Shown: piece by piece, positions 54,613-64,000 of the stretch | How the letters are laid out: the number at the start of each line of letters is the position of its first letter | How positions within the stretch are numbered: position 1 is the stretch's first letter | From: Actinernus sp. WN-2022 | Lineage: Eukaryota > Cnidaria > Anthozoa > Actiniaria > Actinernidae | NCBI GenBank assembly: GCA_030867875.1 | Contig: JAOWCC010001589.1 | Span: 146,541,745-146,605,744, forward strand | Reading direction: 5' to 3' | Length of the DNA: 64,000 bases | Notes under the pieces: model-generated | What the model was told of the DNA's origin: nothing | Database searches by the model: none | What the model saw: the letters and a program-made list of their open reading frames with translations, nothing else | Made by a program: the position numbers and the translations under genes

Positions 54613-57118
54613 TTGTGTACTTATCCCCCCCCCCCCCCCCCCCCCCGCTCTCTTGATGCGTTGATTAGTTGTTACAACTCTACCCTCACGGACATCTTGA
54701 ACCGTCATGCCCCTCTCAAGACCAGGGTTGTAACTGTTAGGCGACGCCTACCATGGTTCAATGATGATATAAGAGAAGCCAAGAGGGCTAGACGCAGGGC
54801 TGAGAAGCGCTGGAGGAGGACTAAGTCTCCGACAGACTTTGGACGCTATAAGACCTGCAGGCACCGTGTCACTTATTTATTGAATAACGCGCGTACAGCG
54901 TTTTATAAAGATTTTATTGAGGACAACAGTGGCGATCAGAGTAAACTTCAGTACCTTGCCTGAAGCAAGGTACTGAAGTCCAGTTTCCACCACATGATGA
55001 TAGCTATCAACTGGTTAATGGTATGGGGAATTTCTTTGTTAAGAAGGTATCTGATATTCGGATGGATCTTGATGCTGCGGCACAAAGTTGTTCTGAATTC
55101 TCAAAATATGACTTTGCTCGTCCTGTGGAAGAACCATTTAACGAGTTTAAGCTTCTAGACGATGATGACGTTTTAGAGTTGGTGAAGAAATCTGCCAAGA
55201 AGTTTTGTGCTTTGGACCCGATGCCTACTCCACTGGTAGCAGAGTGTATTGATGTTCTTTTGTCTGTAATTAAAAAGACGATCAATCAATCTCTTAATAC
55301 TGCATCCTTTCCTGATTCATGGAAGGAAGCTTTTGTAAACCCTCTTCTTAAGAAGCATGGCCTGGATCTTCTGTTTAAAAACTATCGTCTAGTTAGTAAT
55401 CTTCCTTATATGTCTAAATTGACAGAACGCTCAGTAATCAGATCAACTGCTTGTACATATGTCTTCCAATGGTCTTTACCCTGCTTTACAGTCGGCGTAT
55501 AGTCAACACCATAGTACTGAAACTGGCTGCTCTTTTGAAGGTGAAGAATGGCATCCTTATGAATATGAACAAGGGTCACGTGACCTTGCTGGTTCTTTTA
55601 GATTTAAAGACCCTTTAGCACGCCCCGTGATACTTTGCGCGAAACCCGTGTTTTTGTTTTGATTTCGTGTTCACGGACTGTGACGAGCGCCTAACTCAAC
55701 AACCGTCGTCAAAATTCTATGGACCTCTAGGAAACTTTAAATAAACGGAAATAATGCCTAGTTTAAGAAAGCCCTAAAATCGATTCAGCGTTGAAAGCTG
55801 AGACTTATTCATTAATCAAACATCCACAAAGGTAGAACTTGGAAGAGAACTTGATGCTGGACGTTATTTAATTATTCAGCGCGTTCTATGATTTTAAAAC
55901 TGATGCACGAACACTTACATGCATTTCATATCAGATTATAGAGCACAAACAGTTCGATTATTGATCAAATACACATCTAACTAATAATCTAGATGAGGAA
56001 TAAGTCAAGCAACAACATACAGCAATAGAAAACCAGTAGCAGCAATAACTTTATTTGTTCGCTTTATTTGATCATGGTATCCTGATCACGAGTCTTCAGT
56101 CAAGGTTTGGAGTCTCGGGCAAGATCCTGGAATGGTTTTCAGCGTACTTAAGGAACAGAAGTCAACGTGTCTCGGTTAATTGGATTCCCTCTGACAGTTT
56201 TACTTTGCAGTACGGTGTTCCTTAAGGATCCTGCCTTGGTCCTTTATTGATTATCATTTACACATCCAAGCTTTTTGAGATTGTAAACGCACATATCTTG
56301 CTTTTAAACCGGATTCGCAAGTAAATCAAGAAGAGGCAATTATAGTAATGCAGCACTGTATAGAGGATATTCGTCAATGGATGCTGACTGACCGGCTCAA
56401 GCTTAACGATGTTAAAACTGAGTATTTACTTATAGGAACAAGACAACGATTGTCTAAGGTCAGCACGGGTTCTCTTGCTGTTGGTGACCACCAGATTGCT
56501 CAAGCTCAAGAGGCCAGGAATCTGGGCTGCTGGTTTGATCAGCAACTTAGTATGGGGACACATATCAATAGGATTTGTTGTGCGTCTTATTTTCACTTGC
56601 ATAACATCAGATGCATTAGGAAGTTTTTATCAACTGAATCAACCAAAAAAGTTAGTGCATGGTCTAGTTACTAGTAGAATTGACTACTGCAATATTTTAT
56701 TATATGGTTTGCCGCAAACACAGTTGTCTAAGATACAGCGTGTCCAGAACACAGCTGCGCGCCTTATTTGCAATGTTTCCCACTTTGATCATATATCGCC
56801 TGTGCTCTTTAAGCTTCACTGGCTGCCAGTGCAATTTAGAATTAAATTTAAGATACTATAATTACATTAAAAGCTATTCACGGGCTAGCGCCTGAATATA
56901 TAAATGATTTATTTTTCATTAAGGGTGCATCGCGTTATTCTTTAAGATCAAATAACGAACTTCTCCTTGAGTTGCCAAGAGAGCGAACAAAGAGGACATT
57001 GGGGGACAGGGCCTTTTGTGCTGCTGCCCCTAAAGTATGGAACTCGCTACCATGTAGTATTCGTAATTGTAGAGCCTTAGATAATTTTAAGAATATGTTG
57101 AAAACGCATTTATTATAA
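54613..57118 (+). pseudogene. LINE reverse transcriptase lacking its YADD box
   Basis: Blocks: basic linker (HAPLKTRVVTVRRRLPWF); RT N-part (FCALDPMPTPLVAE, then FKNYRLVSNLPYMSK); LLVLLDL, then an insertion to about 56060; FDHGIL ... EWFSAYLRNRSQRVS and GSCLGPLL; then directly AFKPDSQVN, so the catalytic YADDTQLY segment is deleted near 56292. The C-terminus has WNSLPCSIRN. Not functional. Confidence 0.85.
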
Positions 57119-57329
57119 GTTAGCTTTTTATAACTAAGATCTATTATAATTATTTTATGTATTCTTTTAATTTTACCTTATTATAGTTTTACTGTGGTTT
57201 TAGCTCAATTCTTATATTATTGTATATTTCTGTTTTTAATAGTTAATTTTGTGATGCGCAGGCGATCATATATTCATGCAGCCTGCGCACTATAAATGTA
57301 AATTATTATTATTTTAGGCACATTCTTCT

Positions 57330-57690
57330 GAATGAAACAAATAGTAATTATTCGAAATTTGACGGCAAATGTTACCTTTACTTTCTACATTTAGTTTTCT
57401 TATAGAGCGCTACTATGCAATAACATTATTATGAAGCGAGATCTTACTGACCTGTGTTCCCAATTTAGATTTGTTATTTAAGGATATTATTTAGCTGTCA
57501 TGGCATTTAAACCAAAAGTACAAGAACAAGAACAATAAGTTTGTTTTACTCTAGATGATTTCATGTTACACGTGAAAAGGATAGAAAAGAAATATGTAAT
57601 AGAGCTATCGCGTCGGAACTACCTGGTTGGTCAGGAATAAATAAATATAATGTATATACAGAAACAAAAAGGTAAAAGGTTGTATAAATT
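57330..57690. other. Unassigned spacer
   Basis: Nothing is recognised between the LINE tail and the transposon fragment. Confidence 0.45.
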
Positions 57691-57692
57691 AA

Positions 57693-58205
57693 TGTTACCG
57701 GATACCTTCGCGGGTCTCTCTCGTTAATAAATAATAAATTTTGTACGCGCGTTGTTTTAAAGAAAACTATAGAAACCTATATACCCCTGTAAAGATTATG
57801 AAGTGCAGAATGCGTTGTTTAAAAAACATTTAATTGTAAAGCAATGCTAAGCCAACAAACGCAAAACTGACATGGTTTATAAAAGTGAATTAGCAGCCTT
57901 CGGGTTAACGCATAAGAACAATTCAACTGCACAATGTCAATCAGCATGTGACAGCCTAAAAAGGGTGTGAGCATTTGTTAATATTTTACTTCATTCAAAT
58001 ACAATTCATTCTTAAAGTTTTAGTCTTCAAACAGTGTCCGAGTCGCACTACGCGGGATACTCTACGAGGAAAAATACTTTGAATATTGCTAAACGCTCAC
58101 TCACTTTTCTTTGTCAGTAACTTATCTGACGTTTGGCCGTGGTTTATCAAAATCTGGCAAGTCTGCATACCCTATTAATTCATTCAAAGAGAGGGAATAC
58201 GAAGA
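57693..58205 (-). mobile_element. Reversed fragment of the 13-bp-TIR transposon
   Basis: Reverse complement of roughly 23910-24424: it begins GTTACCGGATACCTTCGCGG, then GAGAGACCC-complement, GTACGCGCGTTG and AGCAGCCTTCGGGTTAACGC. It ends at a GAGAGGGAATACGAAG segment. The other terminus is absent. Confidence 0.8.
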
Positions 58206-58230
58206 AAAACTTAATATATATACTTAATAT

Positions 58231-58283
58231 GTTCTGCACTGATGAGCTCACAAAGAGCGAAACAGTACTGTCTGCAGATTGAG
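58231..58283 (+). ncRNA. Hammerhead ribozyme, type I, copy 1
   Basis: Stem I TCTGCA (58233-58238) with TGCAGA (58273-58278); core CTGATGA (58239-58245); stem II GCTC/GAGC with loop ACAAA; GAAA (58259-58262); stem III ACAG/CTGT with a 2-nt TA loop (58262-58271). The cleavage triplet is GTC, with cut after C58272. Every conserved core base is present. The tiny stem III loop suggests it may act best as a dimer, as known for retrozyme hammerheads. Confidence 0.88.
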
Positions 58284-58457
58284 TTTTATAGCTCCTTAAC
58301 TTTGGTTTTGTTGAGCACTCTTTTTCAGATTGTACCATTGCTGTTTGCATTAATGCTGGCCCACTACTCTGTAGTTTGAGCACTTTGGCATGGTACAGTA
58401 AACCTTTTAAACTGCCTTGTTGCAAGCTTCATAGCTAAGGTTCAGTCTGACATCTCT

Positions 58458-58510
58458 GTTCTGCACTGATGAGCTCACAAAGAGCGAAACAGTACTGTCT
58501 GCAGATTGAG
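58458..58510 (+). ncRNA. Hammerhead ribozyme, type I, copy 2
   Basis: Identical in all 53 bases to copy 1: core CTGATGA at 58466-58472, GAAA at 58486-58489, cleavage after C58499, stem I closed by TGCAGA at 58500-58505. Confidence 0.88.
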
Positions 58511-58531
58511 TATCTATATATATATATATAC

Positions 58532-61193
58532 ACTGAAACAAAAAAAATCTGCAAAAGACTTAATATATCATATATATATATCCTTTATATTTCCATCAAA
58601 CTTTCTTGACAGTTGTTGCTTTGGTAGACACAAAGAGACATAATAGGCTTTGTTTTCCTTTGTGTTTGACGGTAACGAAGTAGCAAGTTCAACCGTGAAA
58701 CTTTTCCAATTTGGCATGCAATATTTTTATCACACATTTTCAATACCAAAAGCGGTAGCCGATCCGTCGCCTTTCTTTAGTTGCTCAATAATCTAAGGGC
58801 CGGTTTACATGACGCGTTTACTGCTCCCGGGGCAAGATGTGTCACGAGATGAAAATGAGCTGTTTTGTGTACGACTTTATCCCTCATAACATTACATTTT
58901 TTACAGGAAATGATCATAATCCAACTATAAAGAAATTTGATAAGAAATATCGCCGCGGGATTAACCGTGTCATGTAAACCGGCAGTACTGCTGACTAGCA
59001 TTTCTGCGAGTTTAGGACAACTCATTTGCATAACGCCCTTAAATGATGTCATTTCAAGGATTTGTAATGCTTTGTATAGCAATTCTACGACCATAAATCG
59101 GCCAAACATGGTTGAACAAGATTTAAGACACTTTATTGCGCCCAGGGCTTATAGCTACTTTAACTCGAGCTCCGAAGCCACTTTTAAGATTTTTGCCAAA
59201 TTCTAATAATGTCAAAATGTGACCCGATCACACATACTAATGACGTATTGTGACGTAAGTCAACCCCACTTTTTGACATTTTGAGCCGGCATTACTCGAA
59301 ATCTAGCCGAACGATGTTTTTTCAAACAACTAGAAACTGTTCAAACTTATAACACACATACACAGTGCAAATTTTATTGAAATCCTTTGGGCGGAATTGG
59401 CCTACATTTGGGTTCTGAATTTCTCACCTTACTAACGTTGTCAAAATTGAAAAGAATCCAAGCTGGTTACAAGTATTTCCCAAAGCTTAGTAAATTTTGA
59501 TAGCAAACAAAAGTGTACTACCAAAAACGAAACAAAAGTTGTGAATATTTCTTTCGATAGAGTAGAAAAGTGGAAAAATTGCTAAAACTCAAAATTTACA
59601 AATTTCAGGTTATCAAAAAAGCCGCTCAAGAGATTTTTTTTAACGTTTCTGAGCTATAAGTTCAATCTTTCATAAGAGTAATACACCAAATCCTATCACT
59701 GAGAAATATCTACAATTGGAGATATAATTTTACAAAAGGAGCACATCAGAGCCGAGGTTACATAGTGCTTTGTTTACATTTAAAGCGGCCACGGCTGTCT
59801 ACTGAGGCACGTACATTCAAAAGTCGAGAAATTATCATAATGACCAGGAGTACAAGGGATAACTAATGTATAGATTGTTAGAAACTGGTTGTGCATTGTA
59901 CTCTTAGTCATTACGATAATTGGTAAACTTTTGAATGCACGTGCATATTCCGTCAGTCAGCCGTGGCCGCTCTAGATGTAAATACAATTTGCTCTGAATT
60001 CTGCACTTTGAAAAATCATATCTCCAATTGTAGTCATTTTCAGCGATATAATTTTATGTATTATTCTTATGAATGATTTAATTTAACGCTCACAACCTTT
60101 TTAAAAGTTTTTTTTTTAGAAAACCTGAAATTTGTAGATTTCGAGGTTTTGCCATTTTTCGACTTTTTTACTCTCTCGAAACTAGAAATATTCACAACCT
60201 TTTTTCTGTTTTCGCTAGTACAATTTTATTTGGCATCAAGAGTTTGTAAGCTTTGGGGAATACTTTTAAGCAGTTTGGATTCTAATGACTTCTATTGACA
60301 GAAAGCTACGGTCATTTCAACTTTGATAACGTTAGTAAGGTGACAAATTCAGAGACCAATTTTGTGTTGTTTTCAAGAAATAAATCATTCGACCAGATGT
60401 AATGGTTCAAAATGTCAAAAAAGTCACAATTACGTCACAATTACGCCAATTGTATGTGTGATCCAGGTCAAGATTTTGACATTATCAGTTGTATCAATAC
60501 ATTGTGTACTTATTTGGAAACATTTGAGCAGAATCAAGCAAAAATCTTAAAACTTATGACATTTTGTTTAAATTCGCAAAGTGGATTCGGAGTTTCAATC
60601 GAGACGCCTTAAACGTTGCACTGTTTTTTTAACGCAATAAAAACTAAAATACTCTCAAAATATCCTTCGTTCATTTCTATATTATTAACCCATGGGTAGA
60701 TGGGTGCAAAAATTAGTGTGGTCATACTAATAAAAAATATCAAAACAAATTATTTAGGTTCAACACTGGTATTTTGGATCAGTTCAAAAGCCACAATGTT
60801 CTTGTAATAACGATTCGGATATAATTTAAAGTCATTTATGTATAAAAAGATATCAGTCCAAAATAACTCATTTTTATCTCATGACACATCTTGCTCCGGG
60901 AGCAGTAAACGCGTCATGTACACCGGCCCTCAGATTATTGAGCAACTAAAGAAAGGCGACTGACCGGCTACCGCTTTTGCTATTGAAAATGTGTGATCAA
61001 AACATTACATGCCAAAATGCAAAGTTTCACGGTTGAACTTGCTACTTCGTTACCGTCAAAACACAAAGGAAAACAAAGCCTATTATGTCTCTTTGTGTCT
61101 ACCAAAGCAACAAATGTCAAGAAAGTTTGATGGAAATATAAATGATATATATATATGATATATGTAAGTCTTTTGCAGAGTTTTTTTGTTTCA

Positions 61194-61194
<1 letters not shown>
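58532..61194. mobile_element. 2.7-kb fold-back (giant palindrome with diverged arms)
   Basis: The left arm from 58532 (CACTGAAACAAAAAAAATCT) is mirrored at 60820-61194, and inner segments also mirror (for example 59206-59340 against 60345-60485, and 59815-59850 against 59915-59950). The centre is near 59870. Arms carry GCGTTTACTGCTCCCGG and CGGTAGCCG segments. Arms differ at several percent of sites. No transposase. (TA)n borders both ends. Confidence 0.75.

Positions 61195-61196
<2 letters not shown>

Positions 61197-61239
<43 letters not shown>
61197..61239. repeat. (TA)n microsatellite
   Basis: A pure TA run at the PLE/fold-back junction. Its mirror partner is at 63366-63397; another TA tract is at about 63891-63922. 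Confidence 0.9.
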
Positions 61240-61243
<4 letters not shown>

Positions 61244-61300
61244 AATAGAAAAATGTGAACGAGAGCAACTCAGGACTGTTATTAAAAATTTACTAAAACG

Positions 61301-61323
61301 TTTCGGCCTTCGGCCTTCATCAG
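61301..61323 (-). ncRNA. Hammerhead-like core in inverted PLE UTR
   Basis: Minus strand CTGATGA (61323-61317), GGCC/GGCC stem II with GAA loop, then GAAAC. Stem III can be only 2 bp, as reported for PLE hammerheads. Stem I does not pair well, so activity is doubtful. Confidence 0.5.
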
Positions 61324-61539
61324 TTAAAAAGATTAAAAATACCTGCCAAGTTACAAGGTACTCTTATATACTAGAGCTAAGTGTGAATACCAAAGGCTTT
61401 AAAAATAACAAAATAGTTTTACATGAAAGGTGACTTAGTGGTACTAATTATAAGGACAATGCCTGTATTATAATTACAAGATAATCGTAAACCGGAAAAC
61501 GCACGAACTGGGATGCGGTTTACTGACGGTCTGCTAAAT

Positions 61540-62122
61540 TTAGCTATTATACTGGATGCGGTTTTTAGATTTAAACTCCTGCCTTTTGTTAAGACCATGG
61601 GGCTGATATGTAAACAGTTGTGCAATCCAGTATGCCTCCCTATTGATCAAAATATCATTGGTCTTGCTACGGTCTGTGCAAACTAGTGCTTCTATACAAA
61701 TAAAGGAAAAATCATTAAGCGAGTGTGGCGCCTTATTGTAATGAGTGGCCACTTCACACGTCTTCTTATTGGTCTTCATAGACGATTTGTGGTTGCGAAA
61801 TCTAACCTTGAACTCATTAGAAGAAGAGCCTACATACTGTAGCTTACATTTGTTACAAGAGGCTAAATACACAACATTCTTCGAAGCGCAAGAAAGGTGT
61901 TGTTTGATGCGGTACTGCTTACCAGTAGCGAAACTAGTGATATGGTCTGACTCTACAAAGTAATTATAGCAAAGATCACACCGCTTGTTACACTTAAAGC
62001 AACCGTTAGATGACCCCTCTTGGTTTTTGATTAGATCTAGAGGCGCTGACCGATCAGCCTTGAACTTAGAAGGCGCGAGTAACTCTTTAAGATTTTTAGG
62101 CCTTCTAAAAGCCGAAATTAAG
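61540..62122 (-). pseudogene. PLE GIY-YIG endonuclease, inverted partial copy
   Basis: 194 codons of open frame matching residues ~167-359 of the plus copy's frame with four amino-acid differences. The catalytic GIY-YIG region (VYLA ... QYVG, VRFRNH, NREAYWI) is intact. It lacks everything upstream; the apparent Met arises at the palindrome edge. Confidence 0.85.
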
Positions 62123-62125
62123 ATA

Positions 62126-63064
62126 CCACCCACGAGTGCTCACCCGGAGCATTGTAAGCGTGCTATCCCACACAGCGTTGCTCTTAGGCTTAAGCGCAAT
62201 TGTTCAACGAATGAATCTTTAGAAACAAGAAACGCGGAATATAAACAGTATCTAGTAGAGCAAGGGTATGACAACCAAGTAGTTTCGGAGAAGTTTAATG
62301 CGGTTGGTCTAAAAGATAGGAATACGCTGCTTACGACAACGTCCAGACAGGAAAAGCGTAAGGTGACCCCCCTGGTTGTTGATTTCAACCCCAATTTACC
62401 TGAAATTGGGAATATTGTCCGGGATAATTTACATGTGCTTCATTCCTCACTTATCTTGAGGGAAATTTTCCCGGACAAAAACATAATTTCGGCTTTTAGA
62501 AGGCCTAAAAATCTTAAAGAGTTACTCGCGCCTTCTAAGTTCAAGGCTGATCGGTCAGCGCCTCTAGATCTAATCAACAACCAAGAGGGGTCATCTAAAG
62601 GTTGCTTTAAGTGTAACAAGCGGTGTGATCTTTGCTATAATTACTTTGTAGAGTCAGACCATTTCACTAGTTTCGCTACTGGTAAGCAGTACCGCATCAA
62701 ACAACACCTTTCTTGCGCTTCGAAGAATGTTGTGTATTTAGCCTCTTGTAACAAATGTAAGCTACAGTATGTAGGCTCTTCTTCTAATGAGTTCAAGGTT
62801 AGATTTCGCAACCACAAATCGTCTATGAAGACCAATAAGAAGACGTGTGAAGTGGCCACTCATTACAATAAGGCGCCACACTCGCTTAATGATTTTTCCT
62901 TTATTTGTATAGAAGCACTAGTTTGCACAGACCGTAGCAAGACCAATGATATTTTGATCAATAGGGAGGCATACTGGATTGCACAACTGTTTACATATCA
63001 GCACCATGGTCTTAACAAAAGGCAGGAGTTTAAATCTAAAAACCGCATCCAGTATAATAGCTAA
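62126..63064 (+). CDS. Penelope-like element ORF, C-terminal part: RT end plus GIY-YIG endonuclease
   Basis: An open frame of 312 codons; codons before 62126 belong to the inverted copy's antisense. It opens with SAHPEHCKRAIPHSVALRLK, the conserved tail of PLE reverse transcriptase, then PEIGNIVRDNL and ISAFRRPKNLKELL. A CFKCNKRCDLC zinc-binding linker follows, and then the GIY-YIG nuclease: VVYLASC, KLQYVG, catalytic-type Arg in KVRFRNHKS, and the Glu of INREAYWIAQL. In PLEs this domain nicks target DNA to prime reverse transcription. The RT catalytic core is missing upstream, so it is not autonomous. Confidence 0.88.
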   Translation, partial: PPTSAHPEHCKRAIPHSVALRLKRNCSTNESLETRNAEYKQYLVEQGYDNQVVSEKFNAVGLKDRNTLLTTTSRQEKRKVTPLVVDFNPNLPEIGNIVRDNLHVLHSSLILREIFPDKNIISAFRRPKNLKELLAPSKFKADRSAPLDLINNQEGSSKGCFKCNKRCDLCYNYFVESDHFTSFATGKQYRIKQHLSCASKNVVYLASCNKCKLQYVGSSSNEFKVRFRNHKSSMKTNKKTCEVATHYNKAPHSLNDFSFICIEALVCTDRSKTNDILINREAYWIAQLFTYQHHGLNKRQEFKSKNRIQYNS

Positions 63065-63280
63065 ATTTAGCAGACCGTCAGTAAACCGCATCCCAGTTCG
63101 TGCGTTTTCCGGTTTACGATTATCTTGTAATTATAATACAGGCATTGTCCTTATAATTAGTACCACTAAGTCACCTTTCATGTAAAACTATTTTGTTATT
63201 TTTAAAGCCTTTGGTATTCACACTTAGCTCTAGTATATAAGAGTACCTTGTAACTTGGCAGGTATATTTAACCTTTTTAA

Positions 63281-63305
63281 CTGATGAAGGCCGAAGGCCG
63301 AAACG
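63281..63305 (+). ncRNA. Hammerhead-like core in PLE 3' UTR
   Basis: CTGATGA (63281-63287), A, GGCC-GAA-GGCC stem II, GAAAC (63300-63304). A 2-bp stem III (AC/GT around GTTTTA) would give a GTA cleavage triplet near 63312. Stem I pairing is poor in this copy. PLEs in many animals carry such ribozymes, so homology is likely even if activity is lost. Confidence 0.55.
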
Positions 63306-63360
63306 TTTTAGTAATTTTTTAATAACAGTCCTGAGTTGCTCTCGTTCACATTTTTCTATT

Positions 63361-63400
<40 letters not shown>

Positions 63401-63774
63401 TGAAACAAAAAAACTCTGCAAAAGACTTACATATATCATATATATATATCATTTATATTTCCATCAAACTTTCTTGACATTTGTTGCCTTGGTAGACACA
63501 AAGAGACATAATAGGCTTTGTTTTCCTTTGTGTTTTGACGGTAACGAAGTAGCAAGTTCAACCGTGAAACTTTGCATTTTGGCATGTAATGTTTTGATCA
63601 CACATTTTCAATAGCAAAAGCGGTAGCCGGTCAGTCGCCTTTCTTTAGTTGCTCAATAATCTGAGGGCCGGTGTACATGACGCGTTTACTGCTCCCGGAG
63701 CAAGATGTGTCATGAGATAAAAATGAGTTATTTTGGACTGATATCTTTTTATACATAAATGACTTTAAATTATA

Positions 63775-63888
63775 ACAAATTAAGACAATTTTTATAACAA
63801 TTACTGTGGACAAGAACTGGGAATCAATTTTATTGATCCTCTTGGCTGGACTAGCTGTTGGCCTGAAGACATTTGGACATTATATACA

Positions 63889-63927
<39 letters not shown>

Positions 63928-64000
63928 GTAGGATTGATTTCCGTAAAACAGTGCTCAATACATGGGAGTAGAGCGAAGTATATGGTGAAGAAAAAAGACA
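63775..64000. other. Unassigned right edge
   Basis: Past the palindrome edge. It contains a TA tract (63891-63922) and nothing else recognised. Confidence 0.5.

Larger units (their letters stand above)
53860..57320 (+). mobile_element. CR1/L2-like LINE, decayed
   Basis: Order: endonuclease (53870-54540), linker (54613-54963), RT N-terminal half (55023-55600), an insertion of ~450 bp (about 55610-56060), RT remainder and C-terminus to about 57118, then a 3' UTR with an ATT tail near 57303-57315. A 22-base C tract (54625-54646) lies in the linker. Similar to the LINE at 1891-5273 in plan. It lies just upstream of SLC22 exon a. Confidence 0.85.
58231..58510 (+). mobile_element. Retrozyme: two hammerhead ribozymes flanking a 227-nt unit
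   Basis: Two identical 53-bp direct repeats (58231-58283 and 58458-58510), each a full hammerhead, bound a body of 174 bp. Cleavage after 58272 and 58499 would release a 227-nt RNA. Within the body TGTACCAT (from 58330) pairs with ATGGTACA (58390-58397), suggesting a rod-like fold. No ORF. Metazoan retrozymes are non-coding retroelements of this size and design that give small circular RNAs. AT-rich sequence flanks it, and a clear target duplication was not found. Confidence 0.85.
61240..63365 (+). mobile_element. Penelope-like element with inverted 5' partial copy
   Basis: The plus-oriented copy (about 62126-63365) contains the end of RT, the zinc-finger linker, the GIY-YIG endonuclease and the 3' UTR. 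An inverted copy of the same 3' part (62122-61240) sits head-to-head on its left. PLEs often carry a truncated extra copy in direct or inverted orientation (pseudo-LTR). Most of the RT domain is missing, so it is 5' truncated. Confidence 0.85.
60820..63774. repeat. Near-identical palindrome, ~1.3-kb arms, 361-bp spacer
   Basis: 60820-62122 and 62484-63774 are reverse complements with only a few differences. Each arm holds a PLE 3' half, its UTR, a (TA)n tract and a ~375-bp piece of the fold-back arm. The spacer 62123-62483 is present once. High identity means recent inverted duplication, gene conversion, or an assembly artefact. Confidence 0.85.

Noticed and set aside
61540..62133. Independent second GIY-YIG gene
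   Set aside because: It is the inverted arm of the palindrome, truncated at the symmetry edge, with only four residue differences from the plus copy.

Overview
This is a eukaryotic, AT-rich, intron- and transposon-dominated window. The mix of repeats suggests an aquatic invertebrate, most likely a cnidarian such as an anthozoan. That call rests on several things seen together: non-LTR retrotransposons ending in GCGCTATATAA plus (ATT)n, an ISL2EU DNA transposon with a THAP transposase and a YqaJ nuclease, a Penelope-like element (PLE) with a GIY-YIG endonuclease, a hammerhead-ribozyme retrozyme, and many short inverted-repeat elements (MITEs). No species can be named from the sequence alone.

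Only one clear host gene was found: the 3' part of an SLC22-family (organic cation/anion transporter-like, major facilitator) gene on the minus strand. Eight exons between 53606 and 10965 join in phase with GT-AG borders into 446 codons plus stop. They run from the loop after the second membrane helix to the C-terminus. The exon(s) coding the first ~100 residues and the promoter are not recognised and probably lie beyond the right edge or in unrecognised sequence. Introns of up to 18.7 kb are filled with mobile DNA.

Layout: 0-11 kb, MITEs, a 5'-truncated LINE with an 11-bp target-site duplication and a MITE inside its ORF, LINE 3' ends and minisatellites. 11-18.8 kb, last SLC22 exons plus MITEs. 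18.8-29.4 kb, a minus-strand LINE cut by four nested insertions: a TTAA fold-back MITE, two TA-flanked elements and a complete 4.5-kb ISL2EU transposon with both ORFs open and perfect 74-bp terminal repeats. 29.4-38 kb, LINE, SINE and Ty3/Gypsy remnants. 38-41.5 kb, a CRE-bearing tandem array, a MITE and a 2.5-kb element with subterminal repeat arrays. 42-49 kb, MITEs, tandem duplications, SLC22 exons and a second decayed Gypsy. 50-52 kb, a Crypton-like (KIAA1958/DUF3504-type) tyrosine-recombinase ORF. 53.9-57.3 kb, a dead LINE lacking its YADD box. 57.7-64 kb, a cluster described below.

The most exciting region is 57.7-63.8 kb. Two identical 53-nt direct repeats, each folding as a complete type I hammerhead ribozyme with a GUC cleavage site, bound a 227-nt unit: the layout of a metazoan retrozyme, whose RNA would self-cleave into small linear or circular RNA. 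About 3 kb away lies a Penelope-like element whose 3' end occurs twice in inverted orientation within a near-identical ~1.3-kb-arm palindrome, each copy carrying a hammerhead-like core in its UTR. PLEs have been proposed as the mobilising machinery for retrozymes, so the neighbourhood of the two is worth testing.
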